NCBI GenBank assembly: GCA_036785705.1
Contig: JAWUZG010000056.1
Location: 4,093,001 to 4,157,000 of the forward strand
DNA from: Acanthornis magna
Lineage: Eukaryota; Chordata; Aves; Passeriformes; Acanthizidae
Reading direction: 5' to 3'
DNA length: 64,000 nucleotides
The translations under genes and the position numbers were made by a program. Positions 48,937-61,000 of this stretch are shown here, piece after piece; positions within the stretch are counted from its first letter, which is position 1, and each line of letters opens with the position of its first letter. A model generated the notes under the pieces. The model was not told the DNA's origin. It saw nothing but the letters and a program-made list of their open reading frames with translations, and searched no databases.

Positions 48937-49780
48937 AAATTTTGGAGGGGGGGAATGGCTTGGTTGTTTCATAATGTGTGTTCACAGACTACACATACAC
49001 TGCAGTCTTTGCTGGAAGTCTCTGTGGAACACGGCCCTGGGGGAGTTGCTGTGATGACCAGTTGCTGTAATGGTGGTTGCCAGGAATGCAGTTGGATTGC
49101 CATAACTGTGTGTGAAGTGTTTTGGTTTTTTCCTCTGTTTGCTGTTTTGGCTTTTTTCAAAAACAAACAAAAAAAAAGTTGAAAAACCTTTCTGTGTGTA
49201 ATTTATTACTGTATTTGCTGGGAGTACTTAGAATGCTTAAAAGGAGCAGAGGACAATTTTAATTTTAAAACAGTATATTAGACTTGGCCATATTTCTGTT
49301 TTGTTTATGCTTAGAAATAGTTTTTGAAGTTGCCATTGCAGGCAATTGAACTGGATTTTTTTTGAGATTAATTTTTACTATTTTTTTCACTTTCGTGTGC
49401 TGTTATTTAGTTAACAGGCTTAGATAGTGTTAAGTGCGTTGCTCAGTGCATTGCTTTACAGCTCTAGTGGTGATTTAAATATCACAACCATAAAGCAGAA
49501 ACTACAATTTAGTGCATACATATTAACACAAATACAAAGCTTATGTTTTACTTCTGCCTCACCCTCGTACAGACCTATGTTTAATAGGTCTGTGTTTGGT
49601 TTTATATTCGTTTAGGTTTGTGGATCTCTTTTTATCTCCTGCTTCTAAAAGAAAAGAAAAAAAAAAAACCAACATGGAAGGAGCCAAGTGCTGGGAAAGC
49701 TTTCTCTTCCACTTGACAGCACTAACATCGGGTGTCGAGGGTGATTTTATTTCTATATTTTATCTATACGTTTGTTTTTA
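48937..49780. other. TARS3-TM2D3 intergenic spacer
   Basis: It holds A- and T-rich text, poly-A runs near 49165 and 49660, and TA-rich DNA leading into the TM2D3 CpG island. No gene or transposon is recognised. The spacer is short, so TARS3 read-through into TM2D3 is conceivable. Confidence 0.55.
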
Positions 49781-50620
49781 TGGGCTGCAGTTCACATGCT
49801 GCACGTGTGGTGCGTTCAGAGCGCAGGATTCGGCTCTGCGCTTTGTCGCAGGGACTCTGTGTGTGTCTGTGTGTGGGGCGGTCTGTGCCCGCGCGGGGGC
49901 GCTGTGGCGCTGCCGCCTCCCTCAGGCCGGCCCCGCCCCCTGGCGGCACCAAGGCCCGCCGGCGAACCAAGATGGCGGCGCGGTGGTGGCGGCGCGCGCT
50001 GCGCGGGCTCTGCGGGGCCGCGCTGTTCCTGTCACAGCTCTCCGTCCTCTCGGGCCGCGGTGAGCGTGGCCGCCGGGCCGAGAAAGGGCGGCAGGGGCGG
50101 GAGAAGGGGCAGGGGCTCCGGCTGGGGCCTTGGGTGGGGGCTGCTCCGCTCGGTCAGGGCTGAGCGCGGGTCCGGCTGCGGAGGTGTCGGTGAGCACGGT
50201 GGGGTGAGGATGCGCTGCCGCTCCCCTGACTGGGGGAAGCGGCTGCTTCAGGCATGGCCGCGTTTCGTTGTGCCAGCGCTGCGGGGTTGGGGCTGAGGTG
50301 CTCTGTGTCAGGGCAAAACACGGGCCGGGCCCCGCTCGCCGGCTCCTCTGCCGCTCTATTACACAGCACCTCTTGTGCCTGCTCTTTGTCGTGAACGTGT
50401 GTGACCCAAAGCAGCGTACCGGGGCTCCTCGGCCCGGTCAGGGTGGGCGGTGTGACAAACCTGCCTGTCCTTCCTCCGCCGTGCCCGGTGGCTGCCGTGC
50501 GGGCTGGGCGCGGGCTGGCACATCGCGGCTCTCCCGAGCCCTCAGTCGGCGCTTCTCGCAGAGAGCAGCGCGCAGCGCCTGCACCAGCACAGCCGTGCTT
50601 GCCGGCCGGTTCCTCCAGCC
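49781..50620. promoter_or_regulatory. TM2D3: CpG island promoter of TM2D3
   Basis: A CpG-dense block surrounding the TM2D3 first exon. It contains a strong CTCF-like site at 49931-49950 and a YY1-like CAAGATGGCGGC at the start codon. It extends about 560 bases into intron 1. Confidence 0.8.
49931..49950 (-). promoter_or_regulatory. Strong CTCF-like site
   Basis: The minus strand reads GGTGCCGCCAGGGGGCGGGG, which contains CCGCCAGGGGGCGG, a full match to the CTCF core. It lies about 20 bases before the TM2D3 ATG. Confidence 0.55.
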
Positions 50621-53600
50621 CATCTTTCTGTCAAAGAATTACTTGCATTGCTTCATTAAATGGTATTGTTCTGGTGCAAGCCCTGTGTAAAACCTGCGTT
50701 CTGAGCAGTGCTTTTAATTCTCATGAATCAAAACATAAGATTGAATGGAAATAAGTGTAATTCCTTGTCTTAAAGGAACAATTTCATTCTAATGCTCTTT
50801 TTAATGTCGAACATAAATATCCCACTATTAGTAGAAAAGGAAAACAGATTTTTCTGTTTGTTTCTGTTTTGTTTCTGCAAGACCTTCCACTTGCATTTTC
50901 ATATCAGAATGCTGAAATCAAACTGTTTCTGAAGAAGAATTTTATTCTAGAAATTTCCCTTTCTCCATGTTTTTGTCTTGTAGTAGGATCTTTGATGACA
51001 ACAAAGCTTTCACAGCCACAGTCTACACTGGCAAAAAGCTTAACTTCAACAAGTACAAATGCTCCCTATTTTAAAGCAGCAGGTATGGTATTACGTTGTT
51101 TCTTTTGTTTGTTGTCTGTGGGTCCTTCTCAGAGTCTTGAGTACAAAAGTTCTTGAATTGGGTCTTAGGGACCTGTACATGGTTCCACAGTGGTAAGAAG
51201 CATTGTAGTGTAACACATTATGAATTACTCTTCAGTGACCATAACAATTACTTTGGGTTATCTAATTAGACAACCAGTCCATGTAAGAACTAGAAAATGG
51301 TAGGTTAAACTGCCATTGTGGTTCATGTGGTTTATACCCTGTCAGGATGGTTGAAGTTCTTGAAAGACTCCAGCATCCTGCAAGAGCTTGTTCCCTGTTC
51401 ACCACCAGTACAGCTTTGTATCCTGCTGAGGGTGCATCAGGTCTGACAGAAATGCTGTTCTTGCTGGCAGTTTAGGAGGTGATTCTGTACACATACAAAC
51501 AGCAAATGGCTGAGGTAGCTGTAGCCCTAATTAGAGCTCAACTCAAAGTAGGTTACCCGTGTCACCCTGCTGCTATTCCTAAACTGATTACTTGTGCTGA
51601 GGAGTGCTGGCTGAGGTGACACTAATCCCTGTAAGCTCAGTCCTCATGCTGTGCTGAAGTGTTGACCAGTGTCCTCTACAGAGCCCTCTGACTCCCACCG
51701 CACAGGCTGGGAATGCTGCTCCTTGTATAGTGAGAAAAGCCCTTTATACAGTCAGTGCATGTGTTTGTGTATGGGTATGTATTAAAAAAATGTATGTATA
51801 CTTTAGACTATTTAGCTTTTTTTACTTGGTTTCTTAATTCACTTATTGCGTCTTTCAGAAAGTACAGAAATTCCACCTTACCTGACTAATTGTCCCAGCA
51901 ACGGGCTTTGCAGTAGATTGCCACCAGACTGCATGACATGTAACACAAACTATTCCTGCATATATGGGAAGCCGGCCACTTTTGATTGCAAAGTCAAGCC
52001 ACATGTTCACTGTGTTGTAAGTAACCTGTTACTCTTAACTCCAAATTTAAGTAATTAAACTGTGGCGTCTTGTCTTAAAATGTAGAATATTGACTTACAG
52101 GTTCTGACACAGGCAGATTTGCAGTTCTGTGAAGTTTTATCACTCACTGTGGGCTGTTGAAGAGGCAGGCCTGCCCTTCCCTGGTTTGCCTTTCTTGGCT
52201 TGGATCTTTTCATTACCTGGCCATGCCTTTGAGTTAAACTGCTCCAACCATTTTGAGAGTGGGGAGGTTAAATATCTGTCAGAGCCACAAACTGACCACA
52301 CAGGTGAGACTGAATGCGTCCTCCTTTTGGCAGCAACCTTAGATTGGAAGAATCAGGAATGTTAAACTTGACTTTGATAATTCTTTGGTGGTTTTCTAAT
52401 GTTGATTTTTCTGTTCTATAAGAGGTAGCAAACAGAATAATTGTTATTTTGCCCAAAATGTGTACTCATGAAATCTGATACTGCACATTGATTTTTGGTT
52501 TTAATACTATTGAAGTGATAGTGTTGTCCTTTTACAGGATGAGAATAACCACGAGCAGGAGAACTTTACAATTAACATGACGTGCCAGTTTTGCTGGCAG
52601 CTTGCCACAAGTGATTATGTCTGTACCAATTCCACAAACTGCATGACTGTTTCCTGCCCACGACAACGATACAATGCGACTTGTACAGTCCGGGATCACA
52701 TTCATTGTCTAGGTAAGGTGGGCAAAGCCAGATTTCTCTTCAGAGTTTCCTCACATGTTTTGTAATGGGTGAATACAATGATTGTTTATATCCTTTTGCA
52801 GTAACACCCTGAACCTTGATCAATCTATTGAACTTTTTTATAGTTACATTTTCATTTTTGAGTGTGATAGCGACATCTAACTGCAAACATTGGCTTATTG
52901 TACTGCTGTATACTGTCAGACCAGAGAAGACAGTTCTTTTTATTTTTATCACCTTCTGTGAGTTAAACTTACTTGAACATCATTAATAGAAGCAATATCA
53001 AATGTCTCAGTTGGCTAATTAAAAAAATGTATGCTGGTTCACCCAGCTAGTTTAATTTTCCCTCTGTTTGTTCAGTGACTTTTCTGCTATGGGACCAGGA
53101 TTGATGGAACAGAGAACTGTAGGTTATATATGAGCTTTTGTGTTGACAGTTGTTTCTCAGTTAGTGTCAACCCTTTTAAACTCCTGTTGGAAAAATATAG
53201 TATCTTCTTCCTTGTCATTTTCTTCCTTGTTACATGGTCTTTGTTTATTGCATTAAGGTTTTAATGTTTTCCAATATTTAGGTAACCGTGTCTTTCCTAA
53301 GATGCTCTATTGCAACTGGACTGGAGGTTATAAGTGGTCTACTGCCTTGGCACTAAGGTAAGCAGGAACTATTGGATAATGTCAAGATAAAATTGGTTAG
53401 CTGTCTTTAAAGTCTTCAGGTTGTGTGGTTTTCTGCCTGGTATTTTTAACAGTGTACTGAGTAACTAGTATTTCAGACATTCTAGCTTGGAATGGGGGGC
53501 AGAGAATGCATGAAGATTCACATTCAAAAGTGCTGGCTGTCTTCAGCAAACACAACTGAAGGAAAAACACTTTGATACCCAAGCTTAATTCTGCTAAAAA

Positions 53601-53799
53601 TAATAATAATTAATCATATTTTTATTCTTATAGCATCACCCTTGGTGGATTTGGTGCTGATCGTTTCTATTTGGGTCAGTGGCGGGAAGGTCTGGGAAAA
53701 CTCTTCAGCTTCGGTGGACTTGGAATATGGACACTAATTGATGTGCTGCTAATAGGTGTTGGCTATGTGGGACCTGCAGATGGATCTCTTTATATTTAA
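49972..53799 (+). CDS. TM2D3: TM2 domain-containing protein 3
   Basis: A membrane glycoprotein, vertebrate relative of Drosophila almondex, linked to Notch signalling. Exons: 49972-50059, 50987-51082, 51859-52016, 52538-52712, 53282-53357, 53634-53799. They give 759 nt, 252 aa (human long form 247). An N-terminal arginine-rich, then hydrophobic, segment looks like a signal peptide. The luminal part is cysteine-rich with six N-glycosylation sequons (NYS, NFT, NMT, NST, NAT, NWT). The TM2 domain fills the C-terminus: two membrane helices joined by the family signature G-A-D-R-F (DRF 207-209), ending GPADGSLYI as in mammals. Exon 2 (32 codons) corresponds to the cassette skipped in a human isoform and is preceded by a TAGTAG tandem acceptor, so a Val may be added at its start. 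It follows TARS3 in the same order as in human. Confidence 0.96.
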
Positions 53800-53850
53800 A
53801 TGTGGGTGCAATGTGTTTCACAGAGGAGTCGTTGCCTGCAAAGGGCTCTA

Positions 53851-53856
53851 AATAAA
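53851..53856 (+). terminator. TM2D3: TM2D3 proximal poly(A) signal
   Basis: AATAAA 52 bases after the stop codon, within AAATAAAAGAGTG. Confidence 0.65.
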
Positions 53857-53966
53857 AGAGTGTGGAGGTTTGAGCCTTTAAGGTATAATGAAGAACAACT
53901 GTTTGTTCTATGTGCATACATTTTAATGTACAGTATCTGTACTTGGTTTGCCTTTAACTAAGGTCA

Positions 53967-53972
53967 AATAAA
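53967..53972 (+). terminator. TM2D3: TM2D3 distal poly(A) signal
   Basis: A second AATAAA within the same AAATAAAAGAGTG context, 116 bases after the first. Use of either would give a very short 3' UTR. Confidence 0.65.
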
Positions 53973-54559
53973 AGAGTGGATCACTGAGTAAGTTGAAATT
54001 AATTTCATTTCTTCTATGGACATGGTATTTTTCTATGAAAAAAGTTGAGCAGCTAACCAAATTCTCCACTGTGCTTGAACTTGGATGATCTGCCAGGCCC
54101 CCAAAGAGCTGCAAACTGACTTGAATATTGAATTGTTTACTTCATGTTTCTGTGCTAGAATTTAACTGTAAAGCTAACTACCCTAAATATGTCAGTATTT
54201 TTTTTTTCATTTGTGAGAGGATACTTTATTTGCCTGAGTTACATGGGTAGTATATAAATCACCATGCTTTATGATGTTAATTACATTAAGGTTGGTTTGG
54301 GACATAGCAAGAGCTAACATCTGCTTAGGGACTCAACTTTAAGTTGTGGGGTTTTAGAATTAGATTTTGCAGTAACACTAAAGGCTAAATATTAAATAAT
54401 TGAAATAGATTTTTTTGGTTGTTCCAGAGTAACTTTGTTTTGGTTGGGTTTGACCTGCATATCAGTGGAAGTTATAGTTCCTATTCTTGTGCTAGCAAGT
54501 TTGCCAAATTACTTTTTAAAAGGGTTGGCAATATAATCGACGAGTCTATCCGCTTAGGA
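53973..54559. other. TM2D3-ADAL intergenic spacer
   Basis: AT-rich, with no gene or transposon recognised. In human, TM2D3 and ADAL are far apart on chromosome 15, so the rearrangement junction falls in or near this interval. Confidence 0.55.
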
Positions 54560-55090
54560 CTTTGTGACGCGATAATGTAGCGGAGTAGTGCCATTACAGG
54601 ACAATAATTTTGTGTACTTGCGGTGAATGCCTGGCCGTGCGTGCGCGCCCCTCGCCCGGAGCTGCCGCCGCTGTAGCGCTGCGGTGCCGTCGGGCTGGAA
54701 ATCTATCGCTTGAATAAACTGCTCCCTGAACTGTCCTGGCGTTAAGTACTGACACGGGCGCGGGGCGGGAGGGAGGCAGCGGCGCGGGCGGGGCTGTGCA
54801 GGTGCCGGGGGTGGGCCCGGGGCCGCTCCGGGGCGGTGCCGCCGCTGCCGTGTCGCCGTGCCACGGCTCGGCCCGCCCCCCGCGGCACAGGCGCACCATG
54901 GCGGCAGAGCGGGACCGCGAGCGGGAGCTGCGCTTCTACCGACGGCTGCCCAAAGCGGTGAGCGGCGGGGGGCGGCGGGCCCGGGCCCTCCCTCTGGCGG
55001 CACCGAGCTCGGGCTGCGGACAGACAGACAGACAGGGCCGCAGGAGCTGCTGCTGTCTCGGAGTTCTTCCCAAACGCGCGTTTTCTGAGG
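54560..55090. promoter_or_regulatory. ADAL: CpG island promoter of ADAL
   Basis: A CpG-dense block with GC boxes (GGGGCGGG, GGGCGGGGC), ending shortly after exon 1. Mammalian ADAL shares a bidirectional promoter with LCMT2. I see no LCMT2 coding sequence on the minus strand here, where TM2D3 instead ends just upstream. A (GACA)n run lies near 55018-55035. Confidence 0.8.
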
Positions 55091-58000
55091 GCCTTTACCC
55101 CACCGCAAAATGCAGTCGGGTGTTTGCCTGGCCGGCTTTACAGACCTTAGCGACTAATCTAATTGCAGTTAAATCAGTTGAGCGCGATCTTCCTTTTCTC
55201 TTGTTGTCCTCTTTCCCACCAGCCCAGCCAAGAAGTCTGGCTCAGATAACGCTTTTTCTCCATGTCCCAAGGGTGTGCCTTACTTGTGGCATATCAGTGC
55301 AAGCCTTCCGGAGGGCTGCGTGCGGATTTATCGGGGTTTGTGTGCCGCACTCGCCAAACACCGAGGGCACGTACTCCGGCACAGAGCTTGTGCAGGCAGT
55401 GCAGTGCCTGGAGGCACCAGCAAACCCACTTCAGACCACACCATCCTTATGCTCCTTTTCAATAAGCGGCTTTTCAGGGTGTATGTTTAACGTCTGACAG
55501 AATTCTGTGAGGTAATCGTAAGCTTGTGAAAAATACAAGGTAGTTGTAGGACTCTATATCTGGCTCATTCCCCAGAAGCTGTAAGCAGCCACAGCTCCTG
55601 GTGCTTAGTTGGAGTTACAATTTCAGCATGGTTTCCAATGAGAAGCTTGAAGAGAAGTATTTATTGAATTTTTCCTATTGACAGTGGATGTGTAGGGGGG
55701 GGCAAGAGGGAGGTACCAAAGTAGACGCTTTGTAGATACATTTTGAATGAGTTGGGAGGGCACTAGAGACCTATTCCGTAAGTCCGGTGCCAGGAGATAA
55801 GAAGGAGCAAAGGTGAAGTGAGGAATGGAGCTGAGGATCATAGGTTTGGAGCCCAAAGTGAGGATGTCAGTAGGAAGTCAGGCAGAAAGAGGCCTCAGGC
55901 AAAGGAGTGCAGTCACTGCAGTGCTGTTCATGTCAGTCTTGCTGCATTTCTGGTGTGAGTTTGGACTCCAGAGTATGACCAAAAGAAAGGGGAGTGGGTG
56001 ATTGATGATCACACGTGCTGCTGATTTTGAATGATGGGCGCATACATTTAACTTGCGGTGGATGGGGAGAGTTCTTGAATCCTTATTGTGATTGTGGATC
56101 ACACCATCCCAAGAATTGCCTGGAGAGCTCTGCTGAGCCAGCTGTGCTCCCACGGAGATGTGTGCCAACAGCAGCCACCACGTGAGAGGAAAGAAATAGG
56201 GAGTTCTCAGTTGAACCAGTGCTTACAAAACCCTAAAGAAATGATTATTAGCCAAAATGGAGATAACTGTTACTTTCAACAGAGTGAAACACTGATGTAG
56301 GATATAAGAACAGTAATGTAAACAAGGTCCAGAAGCTATCCTTTTCTCAAGTCCATAGGATTTTTATTTCTGTAGGAGCTCCATGCTCATTTGAATGGCT
56401 GTATCAGTTCTGCTACTATGAAGAAACTCATGGCCCAGAAGCCAAACCTTCATATCCAGAATGGAATGACTGTGATTGACAAAGGAAAGAAAAGAACCTT
56501 AGAAGAGTGAGTATACATGTGTGTGTGATGAACATTTACCAAAGGTTTTTTAATTAAGCTGAAAACAGAAATGTGTGGCCTTACACACTAACTGCAGAAA
56601 ATATATTTTTAAGTTTTACAGTATAATCTCATAGATTTTTTTGATACTTGTATCTACAGAATAATTTCTTAGGTGCCTGCAAACTAAAAGGAAATCTCTT
56701 GTTGATTAATTCCTTCAAAGGATTGGAAATTTTCACTTAGAGCATACACTTTGCAGAGAAAATGGATTCACATAGTTTCCTTTTTTGGAAACTTCATGTT
56801 TTCCTTTTCCTCCAAAAAGCTTTTTGGTAATAACAACTTCTGTTGCAAATGCTTTGTTACCATCTAAAATCAGAAATTGCCATTCAGATGGTCTTTGAAT
56901 TTCAAGTTACAAGCTGTTTAATTGATTCTAATGGGTAGGTGCTTTCAAAATGTAGATTTTTTTTGTTTTTTCTAAATACTCATTCAGTGTTTTTCTAATT
57001 AATTTTTTAAATTTTATTTTAGATGTTTTCAGATGTTTCAGATCATCTATCAGGTTACCACTAGGACTGAAGATATTTTACTGGTAAATTAATTAAAAGT
57101 TCACTTAAAACAAGCAAACAATGTGCACTGTCACAATCAGTTTGATTAAGGGCGTTGGGTTCCAAGTAACAATATCAACAATGGTCCCTTTCAATTGGAG
57201 GTCAGAATAATTATTGTAAAACACTTGAACTCTCTTCACTATCTGTGAAGGAATGAAAGGTGCCTTCTGTATGGTAGTATTTCCAGACATGGGGATGGCT
57301 AAAAACACATTGGGCCTGAAAACATTGCAAGTGTTTTACAACAAAAAATAATTGGGTATTTTAGTTGTAAAGGAAAATAGAAGTAATTATAGGTATTACT
57401 TTCATGATGTTGAATACACTGTTACTTAATCAGATAACTAAGGATGTCATTAAAGAATTTGCTGATGATGGTGTCAAGTATCTGGAATTGAGAAGCACTC
57501 CGAGAGAAGAAAATTCCACAGGTATAGTCTGTTCTGGTTTTTAATTTGTAATCTTTGTGCAATATAAAACTTAGTTAAAGACTATATTAATAACAAGTGA
57601 AGTCAAATTTAGTTGGCTCAGTAAAAACATTAAGTATGAAAGCTAAGATTTAACCATATAAAAGCTTTTCACTTTCCTATTAGACTTTTGAGGACAAAAA
57701 TGTGTTGGTCATAACTCTACTACCCCTATCTATAACCTAGATTGGGTTATTCACTTGATTATGGTATCTGTGTCTGCTAATATTTTTAATAGCTGATATA
57801 TTTTACTTTTGTTTCTTCATTTTTTTCTTTTAGATGTGGTTTAGTAGGTACAGATAATAGAAGTCCTATTGTGCTCTGGTTTGCACAAAGTCATTTTAAT
57901 TTTTCCAGATGCTTAGGAGGAGGTTTAGTTCAAATGTATGCTTCACAATAAAGCTGTATTTACAGATAGAATTAGAGCTATATGGGTCAGAAGACTGTAT

Positions 58001-61000
58001 GGACTACAATCAAAGGTGCAACATGAAACTTAGGAGGCTGAAGATCTGCAATATAATAAAAACCAATTAAAATGTGTTTATTCCAAATGTGTGCATGTGT
58101 TTGCAGGTATGACCAAAAGGATGTATGTTGAAACTGTACTTGAGGGTATAAAACAGTGTCAAGAAGAAGGCTTGGATATAGATGTAAGGTAAGTAAAGCA
58201 TGTGCAATACCTCTGTTTCAAGGTTTTGTGTAGTCTGATGCTTGGTCATGTTTGAAGAGAGGTTTACAAGCCATCTCTATAGGAAAGAAAATTGATTTTA
58301 AACAAGATTACATGGAATTGAAACAGGTAATTCATATGGAAACCTGACTTTTTGTCTTCTTCTTTAGTGCTAAAGAAGGAAACTGGGTAAGACCTCACAG
58401 GTCTAAGACTTCCATTCTTTGTAACATTTTCAGGAAAAGCAGTGTTTTTCATGGAACTGGCTCATTTTTCACAGCTTATATTCATAGCAAAGATTTTGTT
58501 TGATCAGTTGTACAAGCAGCCTGCTGTAAAGAAGAGCTGGTCCTGACCAGCAGAGAAGTTTCAGAAGGTGTCGGTGGTTGTTTGGAGGCAGTTTGCTCTC
58601 CTGTCTTTGATGGCCTCAGCAGCAACCCTTACGAGATTTATTTGTGAAGACTGAGGGATTTGCATCCTTCATGTGTGCTATTGCATGTCATGGGCCAACT
58701 TATTTGTCTGTGTCCCTGTGCACCTTGGTGCCTTCATTTCTACACCAGTTTCCTGTACAAATACTCTTTATACTTGGCCATGAAGGATATGAAGTGCCGT
58801 TTTTTTTGGTATCAGATCTGTTGAGCTCCTGATATTACAGCTTGTATATAATTTAATACATGCATTTCTGTCCCAGGTTGTTAATAGCAATAAACAGAAG
58901 AGGTGGCCCAGCAGTTGCTAAGCAGACTGTTAAACTTGCTGAAGAGTTCCTGCTTTCCAGTGATGGGGTTGTAGTAGGACTTGACCTCAGTGGTGATCCC
59001 ACTGTAAGTTTTTGGTTTATTTTGGTCTGTTCTCGAAGATAAATATATAATGTTGTGTAAAAGCAGGTGGTTCTAACCATAGTTTGTTCTTGCAAGTTTT
59101 TGTCCAATATTTGTGCCAGTTGGAATGGATTGCTACCAGGTTAATCCCTAATTAATGTTGCTGTAAGGGGCAGATACTCTAAGAAAGAATCCTTAAATTA
59201 GTATGTGACTGAGCAAAGAGCCTTTGAAAAACAGTGTTTATCTGGGAAGTGTCTGTACCTGAGTTGTCCCAGTCAGATTAATGGGGTGGAGGCAAGTTGT
59301 CAATAGTTTAAATTTTCTTTAGCTGCACCAAATACTTATTGTGTTTTAAAAAAGCAAAAATGTCTGAGGACAGCTGTCAAGCTGAAGTGAAATAGCTCTA
59401 GGTGGTAGCTGCATAAAAGGTAACAAAATCAAGACAATTGGCTTGCAAGTCTTGGGCATCATCTGAGTTACTAGTGTTTGGTCCATTGGTCTAAACTGTG
59501 CCCATGTGGCATTCCAAATGGAAGTAATGGGAAAAGTGGAATAAGTAAATGTAACTGTATTTGAATGAAGTTTTTGTATATTGCTGGACTTCTGAATTAT
59601 GGTAATGACAGGGATTTTCTCAAATAAGTTGTAGAATGGTGATGTGTTTCTGTTTTCCAGGCAGGGCATGGTCAAGATTTTTTGGAACCGCTCTCAGAAG
59701 CAAAAAAAGCAGGTCTAAAGCTGGCGCTGCATCTTTCTGAGGTAAAAGGTTCTTTTTATTTTGGTGCTTCTCTGTAATTGCCATTTGTGAAAATCTTGAT
59801 GAAACTAAAATAAGGAGAAATCTTCAACCCTCTGTTCTAAATCTGAACAGTCCGATTATTGCTTCCTGTACTGTATCAATTGTGGGTTTAGGTGTGAAAT
59901 TGAAATTAGTAACATTCTAAGAGATCCACTGCTTTCTTCCTGGTATTGTATCAGAAGTCATGTGTAGTGAAATCCACGCAGTTTGATGAGCAGGGAGCTC
60001 TGTTAGCTCTGCTGGTATCAGTAGAAAGAGTTGGGCTTCTGCTCAAGTGGTGGCTGGAGTTTGCTCTGAGGAGTCAAATAAATACTGAAGATAGTTATTT
60101 TTTTCAGGAAATTAAGCAAGATATATGATGTCATCAGTGTATTTATACTTGTTTCTATTTCACTAACACTTTCTTTCAGATAGGAAATGCTGTGAAAGTG
60201 GAACTGGAAGTCTGTTGTAATTATAAAATGTGCTGTATTATGCTGCCTTGACAGGATGTAAAATATATTCTCTCTAGATTCCAAATCAAGAAGAGGAGAC
60301 CAGGATTCTCCTGGGCCTGCCTCCTGACAGAATTGGACATGGAACATTTCTCAACTCCGCAGCAGCAGGTTCAGAAGAGATAGTGTCATTGGTTCAACAG
60401 AATCATATACCTATCGGTAAGGAAAAAAATATTTACCAGGACTTGATCTCTAGATATCAGAACAGGATATGCGCTGCTGATCTAGTGACTCCAGTTTGTC
60501 TCTGACCAGAGGTGACTTAGACAAACATGGCAGTGAGCATTGCCCATAAAGGTACACTCGTGACAATTTGGGGGGTTTTGACACCTTTGTGGCAGCAGAC
60601 AACAACTGATGTCTCGGATGAATGTGAAACCAAATCACAACTTGTCATTACTGTGCAAGACTGGTTCTGTATCTGGTTTGCAAGCTCCCTAAATTTTATA
60701 CCCCAAAGAAATTGATTACCAAAGTTTCCTCAAGATAACCAAAGAAGCATAGAAAATTGAGGAAACAACAATAGCAGATTTTAGTTTTTATTCAGGACCA
60801 TTCTAAGTAAATTAACATGTCAAAAACATGTCTCTTGATATATGTCCTCATTTCTTTTCCTGTTTTTTCCCTTAGAACTTTGCATGACATCAAACATTAA
60901 ATCTCAGACAGTGCCTTCCTGTGACAAACACCATTTTGGATACTGGTACAGCATGGGCCATCCTGCAGTGCTTTGTGTAAGTTTTTTGATTTTTAAGAGT

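Noticed and set aside
54554..55108. LCMT2 on the minus strand opposite ADAL
   Set aside because: The minus-strand frames are GC-rich low complexity with no methyltransferase or kelch motifs.
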